Shown here in pieces: positions 16,407-26,812 of a stretch of 64,000 nucleotides of DNA. The stretch's first letter is position 1. Each line of letters opens with the position of its first letter. Location: positions 496,001-560,000 of the forward strand of contig NZ_VTPX01000001.1 in the NCBI RefSeq assembly GCF_008298015.1, in the 5' to 3' direction. The notes under the pieces are model-generated. The model was not told the DNA's origin. It made no database searches and saw only the letters and a program-made list of their open reading frames with translations. The position numbers and the translations under genes are program-made. Source of the DNA: Salinicola corii. Lineage in GTDB: Bacteria > Pseudomonadota > Gammaproteobacteria > Pseudomonadales > Halomonadaceae.

Positions 16407-17444
16407 TTACTCGTCGCCTGCCGCAGTCGCGGTCGGTGCCAGATAGGGCGTCAACTTGCGCTGCTTGGGGTCGAGCAGGCCGGTGAAGTCGGGTTCGTCG
16501 ACGCTCTCGGTGGTCGCGACGTGGACGCCGGTGTCGACGCTCTTGGGTAGCGCGACGCCCTGGGACGCGGCGTAGGCGAACCACACCCCGGAGTACCCCA
16601 TCATGTAGGGATCCTGGACGACCAGGGAATCGATCACGCCCTGGCGCAGAAAATCCACCTCGAGCTCGCTGGAGTCGAAGGCCACCAGGCAGACGTCGTC
16701 CGCGCTCTGTTCGGCAAAGGCGGTACCGGCACCGTCTCCCATCAGTTGGTTGTCGGCGAAGATGCCCTTGAGCTCGGGGTAGCGATTGAGCAGGTCGAGG
16801 GTATCGTTCATCGCCTTGGTGGTGTCGTTGTTGGCGACGCGATTGTCGACCACCTCGATGTCCGGGTACTCGCCGATCGCATCCAGGAAGCCGTTGTCAC
16901 GGGAGACCAGCGACTCGCCGTTGGGGTTGGTGCGCAGGTACGCCACCTGACCGGAAGCCTCGCCGTTGGTCCGCTCGATACACTCGGCCAGCGCATGTCC
17001 GGCGCGCTGGCCCGCGGCGAAGTTGTCGGTGGCGATCAACGAGGCGTAGCGATCGGTGTCGACGCCGGAGTCGATGATCACCACCGGAATGCCGGCGGCG
17101 GTCGCGCTCTCCACCGGACCGGCCATGGCATCGGTGGAAACCGGGGCGAGGACGATCGCCGTGGGCTTGCGGCTGATCAGGTTCTCCATGATCGAGATCT
17201 GGCGGGCGACCTCGGTCTCGTTGGCCGGCCCCAGCTCCTCGATCTGGATGCCGAGACGGTCGGCTGCCTGGTGGGCACCGTCGAACACCGCCTGCCAGTA
17301 GGAGGCGGTGGTCGCCTTGATCACCACCGGAATGGTGATGTCGGCGTCCTGGGCGCTGGCGAGCGGGCTGGTCGAGAGCCCGGCGAGCGCAACGCCGAGG
17401 GCGAGCGGGGCGAGTCGACGTGAGCGTGGCGTGTGGCTTGGCAT
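16407..17444 (-). CDS. ABC sugar transporter periplasmic binding protein (ribose/fructose type)
   Basis: This 345-residue protein has a signal peptide (RRLAPLALGVALAGLSTSPL, cleavage near ASAQDAD) and a periplasmic-binding protein fold of the RbsB type. Recognisable segments are IPVVIKATTASYWQAVFDGA, IVLAPVSTDAMAGPVESATA, GIPVVIIDSGVD and KGIFADNQLMGDGAGTAF. It should bind a monosaccharide and deliver it to the permease at 18288-19304. L-fucose or L-galactose is likely because the sugar dehydrogenase and lactonase genes are in the same operon. It is the last of the three ABC genes. Confidence 0.92.
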   Translation of the reverse strand: MPSHTPRSRRLAPLALGVALAGLSTSPLASAQDADITIPVVIKATTASYWQAVFDGAHQAADRLGIQIEELGPANETEVARQISIMENLISRKPTAIVLAPVSTDAMAGPVESATAAGIPVVIIDSGVDTDRYASLIATDNFAAGQRAGHALAECIERTNGEASGQVAYLRTNPNGESLVSRDNGFLDAIGEYPDIEVVDNRVANNDTTKAMNDTLDLLNRYPELKGIFADNQLMGDGAGTAFAEQSADDVCLVAFDSSELEVDFLRQGVIDSLVVQDPYMMGYSGVWFAYAASQGVALPKSVDTGVHVATTESVDEPDFTGLLDPKQRKLTPYLAPTATAAGDE

Positions 17445-17518
17445 GAGCGTTCTCCGCCTATTGTGGTTGGTTTTCGGGTCCTGCGGTCGTTGCTGCCTTT
17501 CGAAATGGAGTGCCGCGT

Positions 17519-18277
<759 letters not shown>

Positions 18278-18287
18278 GGTCGGACTC

Positions 18288-19304
18288 CTATTTCACGCCG
18301 CTCTGGCGGCGCTTATGCAAGTTATCGACGTAGACGACGGCGGCGATGAGAATCCCGGTCGCGACCATCTGCCAGAACGAGTCGATGCCCAGCAGGTTGG
18401 CGGCGTTGGCGATGGTGGCGAACAGCAGGGCGCCGATGAAGGTGCCGAGTACGCTGCCGCGACCGCCGAAGAGGCTGGCGCCCCCCACCACGGCGGCGGC
18501 GATGGCGTTGAGCTCGTAGGCGACCCCGGCGGTGGGCGAGCCGATGCTCATGCGCGCCATCAGCAGCATGCCGGCGATGCAGGCAGTGACGGAGCTGACG
18601 ATGTAGGCGAAGAAGACGATGCGCTTGATGTTGATCCCTGCGCGGCGGGCGGACTCGTGGTTGCTGCCCATGGCGATCATGTAGCGTCCGGTGCGCGTAC
18701 GGCTGAGGATGAAGTGCAGCACCACGCCGATGACCAGCATGCTCCAGAACAGCGACGGAATGCCGAGCCATTCGGCGCGGGCAAAGGCGGAAAGCGCCTT
18801 GGGCAGGCCGAACACGCTGGTGCCGTCGCTGACCAGGAAGGCGCCACCGCGAAACGCCTGCAGACCGGCGAGGGTGATGATGAAGGCCGGGATGCCGAGG
18901 CGGTAGACGGAGAAGGCGTTGAGCGAGCCGATTGCCACGCCGAGCACGAGCGTCAGCGCAATGGCGAGGGGGATCGGCACGCCCGCGGTCAGCAGCGTCG
19001 CGCAGACGACGCCGGAGAGCGCCACCACCGAGCCCACCGACAGATCGATACCGCGGATCAGGATCGGGAACAGCACGCCGAAGGCGATGATGCTGTCGAT
19101 CGACACCTGGCGCAGAATGTTGACCACGTTATTGGTCGTCAGAAAGGTCGAGGTCGTCAGCGCCATCACCACCCATAGCAGTAGCGTGAGGCCGAGCACC
19201 AGCGTCTCCACCGGTAGGCCCCACTTGCGCAGGTGGCGCGTGCCCGTGGCTGCCGGGGCTTTCATGCCGCGCCCAAGCGGTAGATTGGCGTCATGGGTTG
19301 CCAT
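18288..19304 (-). CDS. ABC sugar transporter permease (ribose type)
   Basis: The 338-residue inner-membrane protein shows the RbsC/FrcB family pattern: [37 protein letters not shown], then [23 protein letters not shown], and [35 protein letters not shown] 19304 was preferred because GGAGGAG lies eight bases upstream. The gene then overlaps the mutarotase gene by 43 bases. An alternative ATG at 19265 would give an ATGA overlap but has a poor ribosome-binding sequence. It forms the membrane dimer of the importer. Confidence 0.9.
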   Translation of the reverse strand: MATHDANLPLGRGMKAPAATGTRHLRKWGLPVETLVLGLTLLLWVVMALTTSTFLTTNNVVNILRQVSIDSIIAFGVLFPILIRGIDLSVGSVVALSGVVCATLLTAGVPIPLAIALTLVLGVAIGSLNAFSVYRLGIPAFIITLAGLQAFRGGAFLVSDGTSVFGLPKALSAFARAEWLGIPSLFWSMLVIGVVLHFILSRTRTGRYMIAMGSNHESARRAGINIKRIVFFAYIVSSVTACIAGMLLMARMSIGSPTAGVAYELNAIAAAVVGGASLFGGRGSVLGTFIGALLFATIANAANLLGIDSFWQMVATGILIAAVVYVDNLHKRRQSGVK

Positions 19305-19600
19305 TTGTTGTTCTCCTCCGTCCAGGGCGTCGGGCGCTGGTAGCGCCACATTTCCGCCTCCCACCGTTGCACCGCCGGGTTATTACGCTCGGCGGCGGCC
19401 ATGGCGTCGAAACTGAATCGGTCGTCATCGGTTTCCATGACCATGACCAGTCGCGAGCCCAAGCGAAAAATCTCGAGGCTTTCCACCCCGCAGCCGCGCA
19501 GGTGGGATTCGACTACCGGCCAGACCTCTCGATGTCGGCGCTCATACTCGGCAATCGAGGCGTCGTCTTCGACCAGATCCAGCGCCAGGCAGTAACGCAT
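19262..19600 (-). CDS. L-fucose / L-rhamnose mutarotase family protein
   Basis: The 112-residue protein starts MRYCLALDLVEDD and matches the RhaM mutarotase fold. Conserved are YERRHREVWPVV (catalytic His), FRLGSRLVMVMETDDD and the terminal WRYQRPTPW. It interconverts alpha and beta anomers of a 6-deoxyhexose, feeding the beta-pyranose to the sugar dehydrogenase encoded just upstream. Location between fucose-type dehydrogenase and the ABC permease supports L-fucose or L-galactose rather than rhamnose. A larger frame begins upstream at 19699 but runs into the neighbouring gene. Confidence 0.85.
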   Translation of the reverse strand: MRYCLALDLVEDDASIAEYERRHREVWPVVESHLRGCGVESLEIFRLGSRLVMVMETDDDRFSFDAMAAAERNNPAVQRWEAEMWRYQRPTPWTEENNKWQPMTPIYRLGAA

Positions 19601-19620
19601 GTCTTCGGCCTCCGTTGTTG

Positions 19621-21320
<1,700 letters not shown>

Positions 21321-21349
21321 GACGGTGACCTCCGTGGACGATGGTCGGA

Positions 21350-22192
21350 TCAGCTCTCGACGCAGCGCTGCTGCTGTTCACCCAGCCCTTCGATCCCCAG
21401 GCGCATGGTCTGGCCCGGTTTGAGGAAGACCTTCGGGTTCTGACCCATGCCGACGCCCGGGGGCGTGCCGGTAGAAATCACGTCGCCCGGCTGCAGGCTC
21501 ATGAAGCGGCTCAGGTAAGCGACCAGATGCGGGACCTGGAACACCATGGTCTGGGTCGAGCCGTTCTGATAGCGCTTGCCGTCGACTTCGAGCCACATGT
21601 CCAGATTCTGTGGATCGGCGATCTCGTCGCGGGTGACGAGCCAGGGGCCGAGCGGGCCGAAGGTGTCGCAGCCCTTGCCCTTGTCCCAGGTGCCGGAACG
21701 CTCGAGCTGATACTCGCGCTCGGAGACATCGTTGACCACGCAGAAGCCGGCGACGTGGCTCATGGCGTGGGCTTCATCGATATAGCGCCCGCCCTTGCCG
21801 ATGATCACGCCGAGTTCCACTTCCCAGTCGGTCTTTCGGGAACCCCGCGGAATCTCGACATCGTCGTTGGGCCCACAGATGGCGCTGGTCCACTTGTTGA
21901 AGACGACAGGCTCGGCGGGCACCTCGGCGCCGGTCTCGGCGGCGTGATCGGAGTAGTTCAGCCCGATGCAGATGAACTTGCCGACCCGGCCGACGCAAGG
22001 GCCAAGCCGCGTATCGGCTGAGACTTCCGGCAGGCTGGCGGTATCGATCTGTGCCAGCCGAGCCAGGCCCGAGTCAGAGAGCACGTCGCCGGCGATATCG
22101 TCGATCTGGCCGGAGAGGTCGCGAACGGTGCCGTTGGCATCGACCAGACCGGGCTTTTCCTGACCCTTGGGGCCGTGGCGTAGCAGTTTCAT
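21350..22192 (-). CDS. Fumarylacetoacetate hydrolase family, 2,4-diketo-3-deoxy-L-fuconate hydrolase-like
   Basis: The 280-residue enzyme shows the fumarylacetoacetase fold: VGKFICIGLNYSDHAAETG, metal ligands in DWEVELGVIIGKGGRYI, VVNDVSEREYQLERSGTWDKGKGCDTFGPLGPW, and ISTGTPPGVGMG. Homologues in oxidative L-fucose pathways split 2,4-diketo-3-deoxyfuconate to pyruvate and lactate. Neighbours encoding the lactonase and a keto-deoxy sugar acid dehydrogenase support this. A 200-bp gap upstream carries an intergenic repeat. Confidence 0.88.
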   Translation of the reverse strand: MKLLRHGPKGQEKPGLVDANGTVRDLSGQIDDIAGDVLSDSGLARLAQIDTASLPEVSADTRLGPCVGRVGKFICIGLNYSDHAAETGAEVPAEPVVFNKWTSAICGPNDDVEIPRGSRKTDWEVELGVIIGKGGRYIDEAHAMSHVAGFCVVNDVSEREYQLERSGTWDKGKGCDTFGPLGPWLVTRDEIADPQNLDMWLEVDGKRYQNGSTQTMVFQVPHLVAYLSRFMSLQPGDVISTGTPPGVGMGQNPKVFLKPGQTMRLGIEGLGEQQQRCVES

Positions 22193-22283
22193 GCGGTTTC
22201 CTTCTGGATGAATTCTGTTTGGGCTGCTTTGAGACTTTTACCGTGTTCCGGAATGAGGGAGTGCTGGATAAATTGGCGAGCAG

Positions 22284-22383
22284 GATGAAGCGCAAGGCGC
22301 CCGGAGCACAGGAACCGGAGGCTATGGGGTATAGCTGAGGATTCCGAGCACCGCGTAACGCGGCGATTCACCTGCGCAGCCAT
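22284..22383 (-). repeat. Intergenic repeat, copy B (about 100 bp)
   Basis: This is the second copy of the element at 11278-11379. It contains a perfect 5-bp stem (CCGCG, TAA, CGCGG at 22351-22363). The reverse strand can be read as a short frame (MAAQVNRRVTRCSESS...). The same frame is loosely kept in copy A, but the sequence behaves as a repeat rather than a gene. It sits between two genes of one operon. Confidence 0.75.
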
Positions 22384-22398
22384 TTATACAGTGCCTCC

Positions 22399-23139
22399 CT
22401 AATTGGACCAGCCTCCATCGATCATCTGCACCGTGCCGGTAATAAACGAGGCCTCGTCGCTGGCCAGATGCGTTGCCAGTGCGGCGATCTCCTCCACCTT
22501 GCCCAGCCGACCCATGGGTTGGCGGGCGATGAATTCGGCAAAGACCTCGTCGTTGGTGCGGCCCTGCTGGCGCGCCTGCTCGGCGACCCGCTCGCGCAGG
22601 GAGGGGGAGTCGACCGTGCCCGGGCAGATCGCGTTGCAGCGGATGCCACGGGTCATGAAATCGGCGGCGACGGATTTGGTCAGTCCGACCACGGCGGCCT
22701 TGGTGGTGCCGTAGGCGAAGCGATTGACCACGCCCTTGGCGCTGGAGGCGAGCGACGACATGTTGATGATGCTGCCGCCGCCATTGGCCAGCATTGCTGG
22801 CAGCGCGGCGCGGATGGTGTAGAACATGGAGTCGACGTTGAGGCGCTGGGCAAAGGCCCACTGGGCCTCGTCGCACTCGAGGATCGAGCCGCTCGGCACC
22901 GTGCCGGCGCAGTTGAACAGGATATCCAGCGGTGGCAGCGACTCGATCAGCACCCGCACGGCTTCGGCATCGGTCACATCCAGCGTGTGGCACTGGGCAC
23001 CGGCCAACCCTTCCAGCTTGGCCGGGTCGATATCGGTGGCGATCACGCGGGCGCCCTCGGCCAGGAACCGTTCGACGGTGGCGTGGCCGATGCCTTGTCC
23101 TGCAGCGGTAATCAGTGCGGTTTTGTTGGCGAGTCGCAT
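22399..23139 (-). CDS. Short-chain dehydrogenase, 2-keto-3-deoxy-L-fuconate dehydrogenase-like
   Basis: The 246-residue enzyme has TAAGQGIGHAT at the cofactor site, LFNCAGTV, INMSSLASSAKGV and catalytic YGTTK. The sequence and the arginine-rich AICPGTVDSPSLRERV loop resemble the DHRS6-like group, to which bacterial 2-keto-3-deoxyfuconate 4-dehydrogenases belong. It would form the 2,4-diketo acid that the next gene product cleaves. It is the first gene of the long minus-strand block; its promoter faces the divergent GntR gene. Confidence 0.85.
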   Translation of the reverse strand: MRLANKTALITAAGQGIGHATVERFLAEGARVIATDIDPAKLEGLAGAQCHTLDVTDAEAVRVLIESLPPLDILFNCAGTVPSGSILECDEAQWAFAQRLNVDSMFYTIRAALPAMLANGGGSIINMSSLASSAKGVVNRFAYGTTKAAVVGLTKSVAADFMTRGIRCNAICPGTVDSPSLRERVAEQARQQGRTNDEVFAEFIARQPMGRLGKVEEIAALATHLASDEASFITGTVQMIDGGWSN

Positions 23140-23446
23140 GACCGGGGCTCCTGAAGGCGGCTTCGATGCTCTGTTTTTTGCTTCTGAAGAGAAGGTTGGT
23201 TCTAATGTCTAAAGGCCTGACCTTTGATCCAAGTATTATCCTTTGCCGAAACGGCTCGCAAATCGCCAAACGTCTAATAAGCCGCCGAAAGCCGCTGGTA
23301 GCGTTGTCATTTGCGACCAATGTCTATGCTCTGCCTGAAAAATGGCCGCGTTCGTCACTTCGACGTTGACACTCGGAGAGACACCGGCCGTCAATTCTTC
23401 AAGCAGAGCCTGGCTCGTCCTGCTCATGAAACCGGGAGATCGATGG
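23140..23446. promoter_or_regulatory. Divergent control region between the sugar operon and its GntR gene
   Basis: These 307 bases hold no gene. They include a short inverted repeat (AAAGG at 23211, CCTTT at 23221, five-base spacer) and two near-repeats of AATGTCTA (about 23204 and 23319). No fully convincing GntR operator is visible. Confidence 0.4.
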
Positions 23447-24202
23447 ATGCCGATCCAGACCATTCGCGCACAGCGGCTCTATCGTCAGATTGCCGACCAG
23501 TTGCTGGTGTTGATTCGCCAGGGGGAGTTTCCGCCGGGCACCTTGTTGCCGCCGGAGCGTGACCTGGCGCAGCAGCTGGGGGTCAGTCGGGCGTCGGTGC
23601 GGGAGGCGCTGATCGCGCTGGAAGTCGTCGGCCAGGTCGAGGTGCGCGTCGGGCACGGCGTGCTGGTGCTGGAGCGGCACGAGGAGGTGGGCAGCTCGGT
23701 GATGAGCGCGGCCCGGCGCCAGGAAGGGTGGGCGCTGGACCCGGAGTTCGCCAGCGAGATCGAACTCGACCTGGACCAGGAGATCCCGCCGTTCTCGCTG
23801 TTGCAGGCGAGACGCTATCTCGAGCCCGAGACGGCGGCGCTGGCGGCGCTCAACGCCAGCGACGAGGAGCTCGCCGCGATGCGCGCCGCCTATGCGCGCA
23901 ATGTCGAGGACAATCGTCACGGCGGGCGCAACCAGGCCGGCGATCGACTGCTGCACATCCGCATCGCCGAGGCGTCGGGCAACGCGGCCTACGCCATGAC
24001 CATCAAGCATCTGCTCGGCCACCAGTACGGCAAGATGTTTCGCCGCCTCCAGGAACTGTTCATGGAAACCGACATGCCGCGCCAGTCACAGGATGATCAC
24101 GAGCGCATCCTGGCGGCGATCGAGAGTCGCGATCCCGATGCGGCGAGGAAGGCGATGGAAGTGCACATGGATCACGTCCTGAGAGTGTTCTTCGACGCGT
24201 GA
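23447..24202 (+). CDS. GntR family (FadR/FCD subgroup) regulator of the sugar operon
   Basis: The 251-residue protein begins MPIQTIRAQRLYRQIADQLL. The winged helix follows (GTLLPPERDLAQQLGVSRASVREALIALEVVGQVEVRVGHGVLVL), then an FCD ligand domain with LQARRYLEPETAALAA and a metal-binding DHERILAAIESRD. The start was set at 23447, with GGGAGA eight bases upstream. It diverges from the 2-keto-3-deoxyfuconate dehydrogenase gene and is the obvious candidate repressor of the upper half of the cluster. A different GntR gene (8450-9223) lies at the far end. Confidence 0.9.
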   Translation: MPIQTIRAQRLYRQIADQLLVLIRQGEFPPGTLLPPERDLAQQLGVSRASVREALIALEVVGQVEVRVGHGVLVLERHEEVGSSVMSAARRQEGWALDPEFASEIELDLDQEIPPFSLLQARRYLEPETAALAALNASDEELAAMRAAYARNVEDNRHGGRNQAGDRLLHIRIAEASGNAAYAMTIKHLLGHQYGKMFRRLQELFMETDMPRQSQDDHERILAAIESRDPDAARKAMEVHMDHVLRVFFDA

Positions 24203-24235
24203 ACGGCTGGCGGACAGTCAGCGAATCTCTCCTGC

Positions 24236-24667
24236 CTACGGGTACTTGGTGGCCCTGGGGTGGGCCACGATCGATGACGCCACCACCGGCCAGCCGCCCT
24301 GGCGAATCACCGGACAGCCGGCCACGTCGCGGTTGTAGAGATAGAGCCAGGCGGGTCCGAATGCGGTGGCGTGGACGGCGCGATCGTAGTCGCCGAATTT
24401 CGGTCGTCTCACCCGGTAGTTTTCCAGGCGGTCGAGGCGTTTCAGGCAGGCCGCGTCGACGCGAAACACTTCGATCTCCACGCCCAGGGAGGATTCAGCC
24501 TTGGCTCCCGGATAGGGGCCGATATCGTAGAGCGTCGCCGTGGTGATGACGTCCTCGCCGACGAAGTCGGCACCGTCGAGCCAGTGATGGTTGCGCAGCC
24601 CGCGTTTCAAGGTGCCGTAGACGGCTACCAGCGCGGTGCAACGAACAGCCAGAGCTGGCGTATGCAT
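24236..24667 (-). CDS. Gamma-glutamylcyclotransferase-like (AIG2/GGCT fold) protein
   Basis: The 143-residue protein has the cyclotransferase entry motif VYGTLKRGLRNH near residue 16 and the downstream LDRLENYRV segment with the catalytic-type glutamate region. Proteins of this fold release 5-oxoproline from gamma-glutamyl peptides or amines. It precedes nothing obvious on its strand but lies just after argE in the same direction. The start at 24667 has GGGGGA eight bases before it. Confidence 0.8.
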   Translation of the reverse strand: MHTPALAVRCTALVAVYGTLKRGLRNHHWLDGADFVGEDVITTATLYDIGPYPGAKAESSLGVEIEVFRVDAACLKRLDRLENYRVRRPKFGDYDRAVHATAFGPAWLYLYNRDVAGCPVIRQGGWPVVASSIVAHPRATKYP

Positions 24668-24712
24668 GAATTTGGTCCCCCTTGTCTGACTGGAGTAGAG
24701 TAACGGCAGCGC

Positions 24713-25873
24713 TCAACGCGCCATCCGCTCGCCCAGCCGCTGCATGAAGCGATCGCCGGCCTCGAGCTGGTGAATCTCGATGTACTCGTCGGGCTGATGC
24801 GCCTGTTCGATGCTGCCAGGGCCGCAGACGACCGTGGCCAGGCCGGCGCGCTGGAACTGGCCGCCCTCGGTGGCGTAGGCGACGCCACCGGTGTCGATGT
24901 CGGGGTCGTCGAGACACGCGCGGCAGAGGTCGAGCGCCGGTGCGTTGTCGCGATCGGCCAGCGCCGGCACGGTATCGACCAGTTGCTCGGTGACGATGCT
25001 GATCTCCGGTGCACGCTTTTGCAGCTCGGCTTCCAGCGCTTTGGCGTAGCGCTCGAAACGGGTGGAGACCGCCTCGAAATCGTCGCTGGGCAGGTGGCGG
25101 ATCTCCCAGTCGAACTGGCAGTGGCGAGCCATGATGTTGATCGCGGTGCCGCCCTCGATCAGCCCGACATGCAAGCTCGAGTGCTGGACGTTGAAGACAT
25201 GTTCCAGCGCGCCCTCGTCGACCAGTTCCTGCATGATCGCCTCGATTTTTGTCACCAGTTTGGCGGCCACGTGGATCGCCGACACACCTTGATTGATCTG
25301 GCTGGAATGGGATTCCTTGCCGGTCACCGTGGTGCGCAGGGTGGTAATTCCCTTCTGTGCCACGATCGGTTGCATCGAGGTGGGCTCGCCGATGATCACC
25401 GCGCCGGGCAATGGCTCATCCGCCATCAGCCGCTCGATCATTGCCGGCGCGCCGAGACAGCCGATCTCCTCATCAAACGAGAAGGCCAGGTAGATCGGCC
25501 GCGCGAGATCCAGCGCCTGCCAGGCGGGCACCTGCGCCAGGGCGCAGGCGAGAAACCCCTTCATGTCGCAGCTGCCGCGACCGTAGAGTCGTCCGTCCTG
25601 CTTGTCCGTCAGGGTGAACGGGTCGCTATTCCACGGTTGGCCGTCGACCGGCACCACATCGGTGTGACCGGAAAGTACCACGCCGCCCTCGACCGCCGGG
25701 CCGATGCGTGCCAGGAGGTTGGACTTGCTGCCATCGACGTTGGTGATGCGCTGGGCCGGCACGCGGTGAGAGGCGAGATAGCGTTCGACGAAATCGATCA
25801 ACTCGAGATTCGAGTGCCGGGAGACGGTATCGAAGCCGATCAGGGAGGCCAGCAGGTCGCGGGAAGTGGTCAT
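24713..25873 (-). CDS. argE: Acetylornithine deacetylase
   Basis: This 386-residue M20-family metallopeptidase shows the ArgE motifs: SGHTDVVPVDGQPW (first metal ligand), GRGSCDMKG (bridging Asp), FDEEIGCLG (catalytic Glu pair), IGEPT and the final GSIEQAHQPDEYI histidine. It hydrolyses N-acetyl-L-ornithine to ornithine and acetate in arginine synthesis. Related desuccinylases share the fold, but the length and FDEEIGCLGAPAMIERL segment favour ArgE. It is divergent from wrbA with a 257-bp intergenic region in which I see only promoter-sized sequence. Confidence 0.9.
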   Translation of the reverse strand: MTTSRDLLASLIGFDTVSRHSNLELIDFVERYLASHRVPAQRITNVDGSKSNLLARIGPAVEGGVVLSGHTDVVPVDGQPWNSDPFTLTDKQDGRLYGRGSCDMKGFLACALAQVPAWQALDLARPIYLAFSFDEEIGCLGAPAMIERLMADEPLPGAVIIGEPTSMQPIVAQKGITTLRTTVTGKESHSSQINQGVSAIHVAAKLVTKIEAIMQELVDEGALEHVFNVQHSSLHVGLIEGGTAINIMARHCQFDWEIRHLPSDDFEAVSTRFERYAKALEAELQKRAPEISIVTEQLVDTVPALADRDNAPALDLCRACLDDPDIDTGGVAYATEGGQFQRAGLATVVCGPGSIEQAHQPDEYIEIHQLEAGDRFMQRLGERMAR

Positions 25874-26130
25874 CGCTTGCTCCGGTCCACCAGTGTGGAC
25901 CCCGGTTCAGTGGGTGAGGCCACAGAATAGCGGCTATCCTTCCGTAGCAACAAACACCCCCGAACAGGCGTGGCGTCGGATGCCGCGGCGCGCCCTCGGG
26001 GGCGAAGCGTTCGATCGTTTCGCTGCTTTCGGCTCAAAAAACGCAGTCTCGACGCCATGGCGCCGAATGATTTACGCGCCTAGTCTGAAAAGCGTTTCTT
26101 CCCGAAACTCCAACTCCCCAGGAGATTTTC

Positions 26131-26736
26131 ATGAGCAAGGTGCTGGTGTTGTATTACTCGAGCTACGGTCATATCGAGACCATGGCCAAGGCGGTGGCGG
26201 ACGGTGCCCAAAGCGTCGGTGGCACCCAGGTCGATATCCGCCGCGTGCCGGAGCTGGTGCCGGATGAAGTGGCGGAAAAATCCGGCTACAAGATGGACCA
26301 GGGCGCGCCCTTGATCGAAGGGCCGGATGTGCTGGCCGACTATGACGCCATCATCGTCGGCACGCCAACCCGGTTCGGTAACATGGCCTCCCAGATGCGC
26401 AATTTCTGGGACATGACTGGGGGCCCGTGGGCGCAGGGCAAGCTGATCGGCAAGATCGGCAGCGCCTTTGCCTCGACGGCGACGCAGCACGGCGGGCAGG
26501 AGACCACGCTCACCTCGATCCACACCACGCTGCTTCACCACGGCATGGTGATCGTGGGCGTCCCCTACAGCTGCCCCGAGCTTTCCAACATGGACGAGAT
26601 CACCGGCGGTACGCCCTACGGCGCCACCACGCTGGCCAACGCCGACGGCAGTCGCACGCCTAGCGAGAACGAGTTGGCGATCGCGCGATTCCAGGGCAAG
26701 CACGTGGCTGAACTGGCGGCTAGACTCGCCGGCTGA
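26131..26736 (+). CDS. wrbA: NAD(P)H:quinone oxidoreductase (WrbA type)
   Basis: The 201-residue flavodoxin-like protein starts [20 protein letters not shown], the FMN phosphate loop. It continues with [32 protein letters not shown] and [24 protein letters not shown], all diagnostic of WrbA. It reduces quinones by two electrons with FMN and NAD(P)H, limiting oxidative stress. CAGGAG lies seven bases before the ATG. It is monocistronic with a clear terminator 44 bases after the stop. Confidence 0.95.
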   Translation: MSKVLVLYYSSYGHIETMAKAVADGAQSVGGTQVDIRRVPELVPDEVAEKSGYKMDQGAPLIEGPDVLADYDAIIVGTPTRFGNMASQMRNFWDMTGGPWAQGKLIGKIGSAFASTATQHGGQETTLTSIHTTLLHHGMVIVGVPYSCPELSNMDEITGGTPYGATTLANADGSRTPSENELAIARFQGKHVAELAARLAG

Positions 26737-26779
26737 AGCCGGTCGGCCACGGCCCTTCGCGGCCGGACCGGCATCCGAG

Positions 26780-26812
26780 AGCCGCTGATCTCATGAAGAT
26801 CGGCGGCTTTTT
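26780..26812 (+). terminator. Intrinsic terminator of wrbA, overlapping the 3' end of the GH43 gene
   Basis: AGCCGC, one mismatched base, GATCT, a short loop, then AGATC, one mismatch, GCGGCT and TTTTT form a classical plus-strand terminator. The stop codon and last codons of the convergent xylosidase gene (26791 onwards) lie inside the hairpin. Confidence 0.8.

Noticed and set aside
22189-22383. Small gene in the intergenic repeat (MAAQVNRRV...)
   Set aside because: It is fully within the repeated element and is only loosely preserved in the other copy; treated as repeat.
24236-24667. Link between the gamma-glutamylcyclotransferase-like protein and the amidoligase set
   Set aside because: They are more than 30 kb apart and share no visible regulatory motif.
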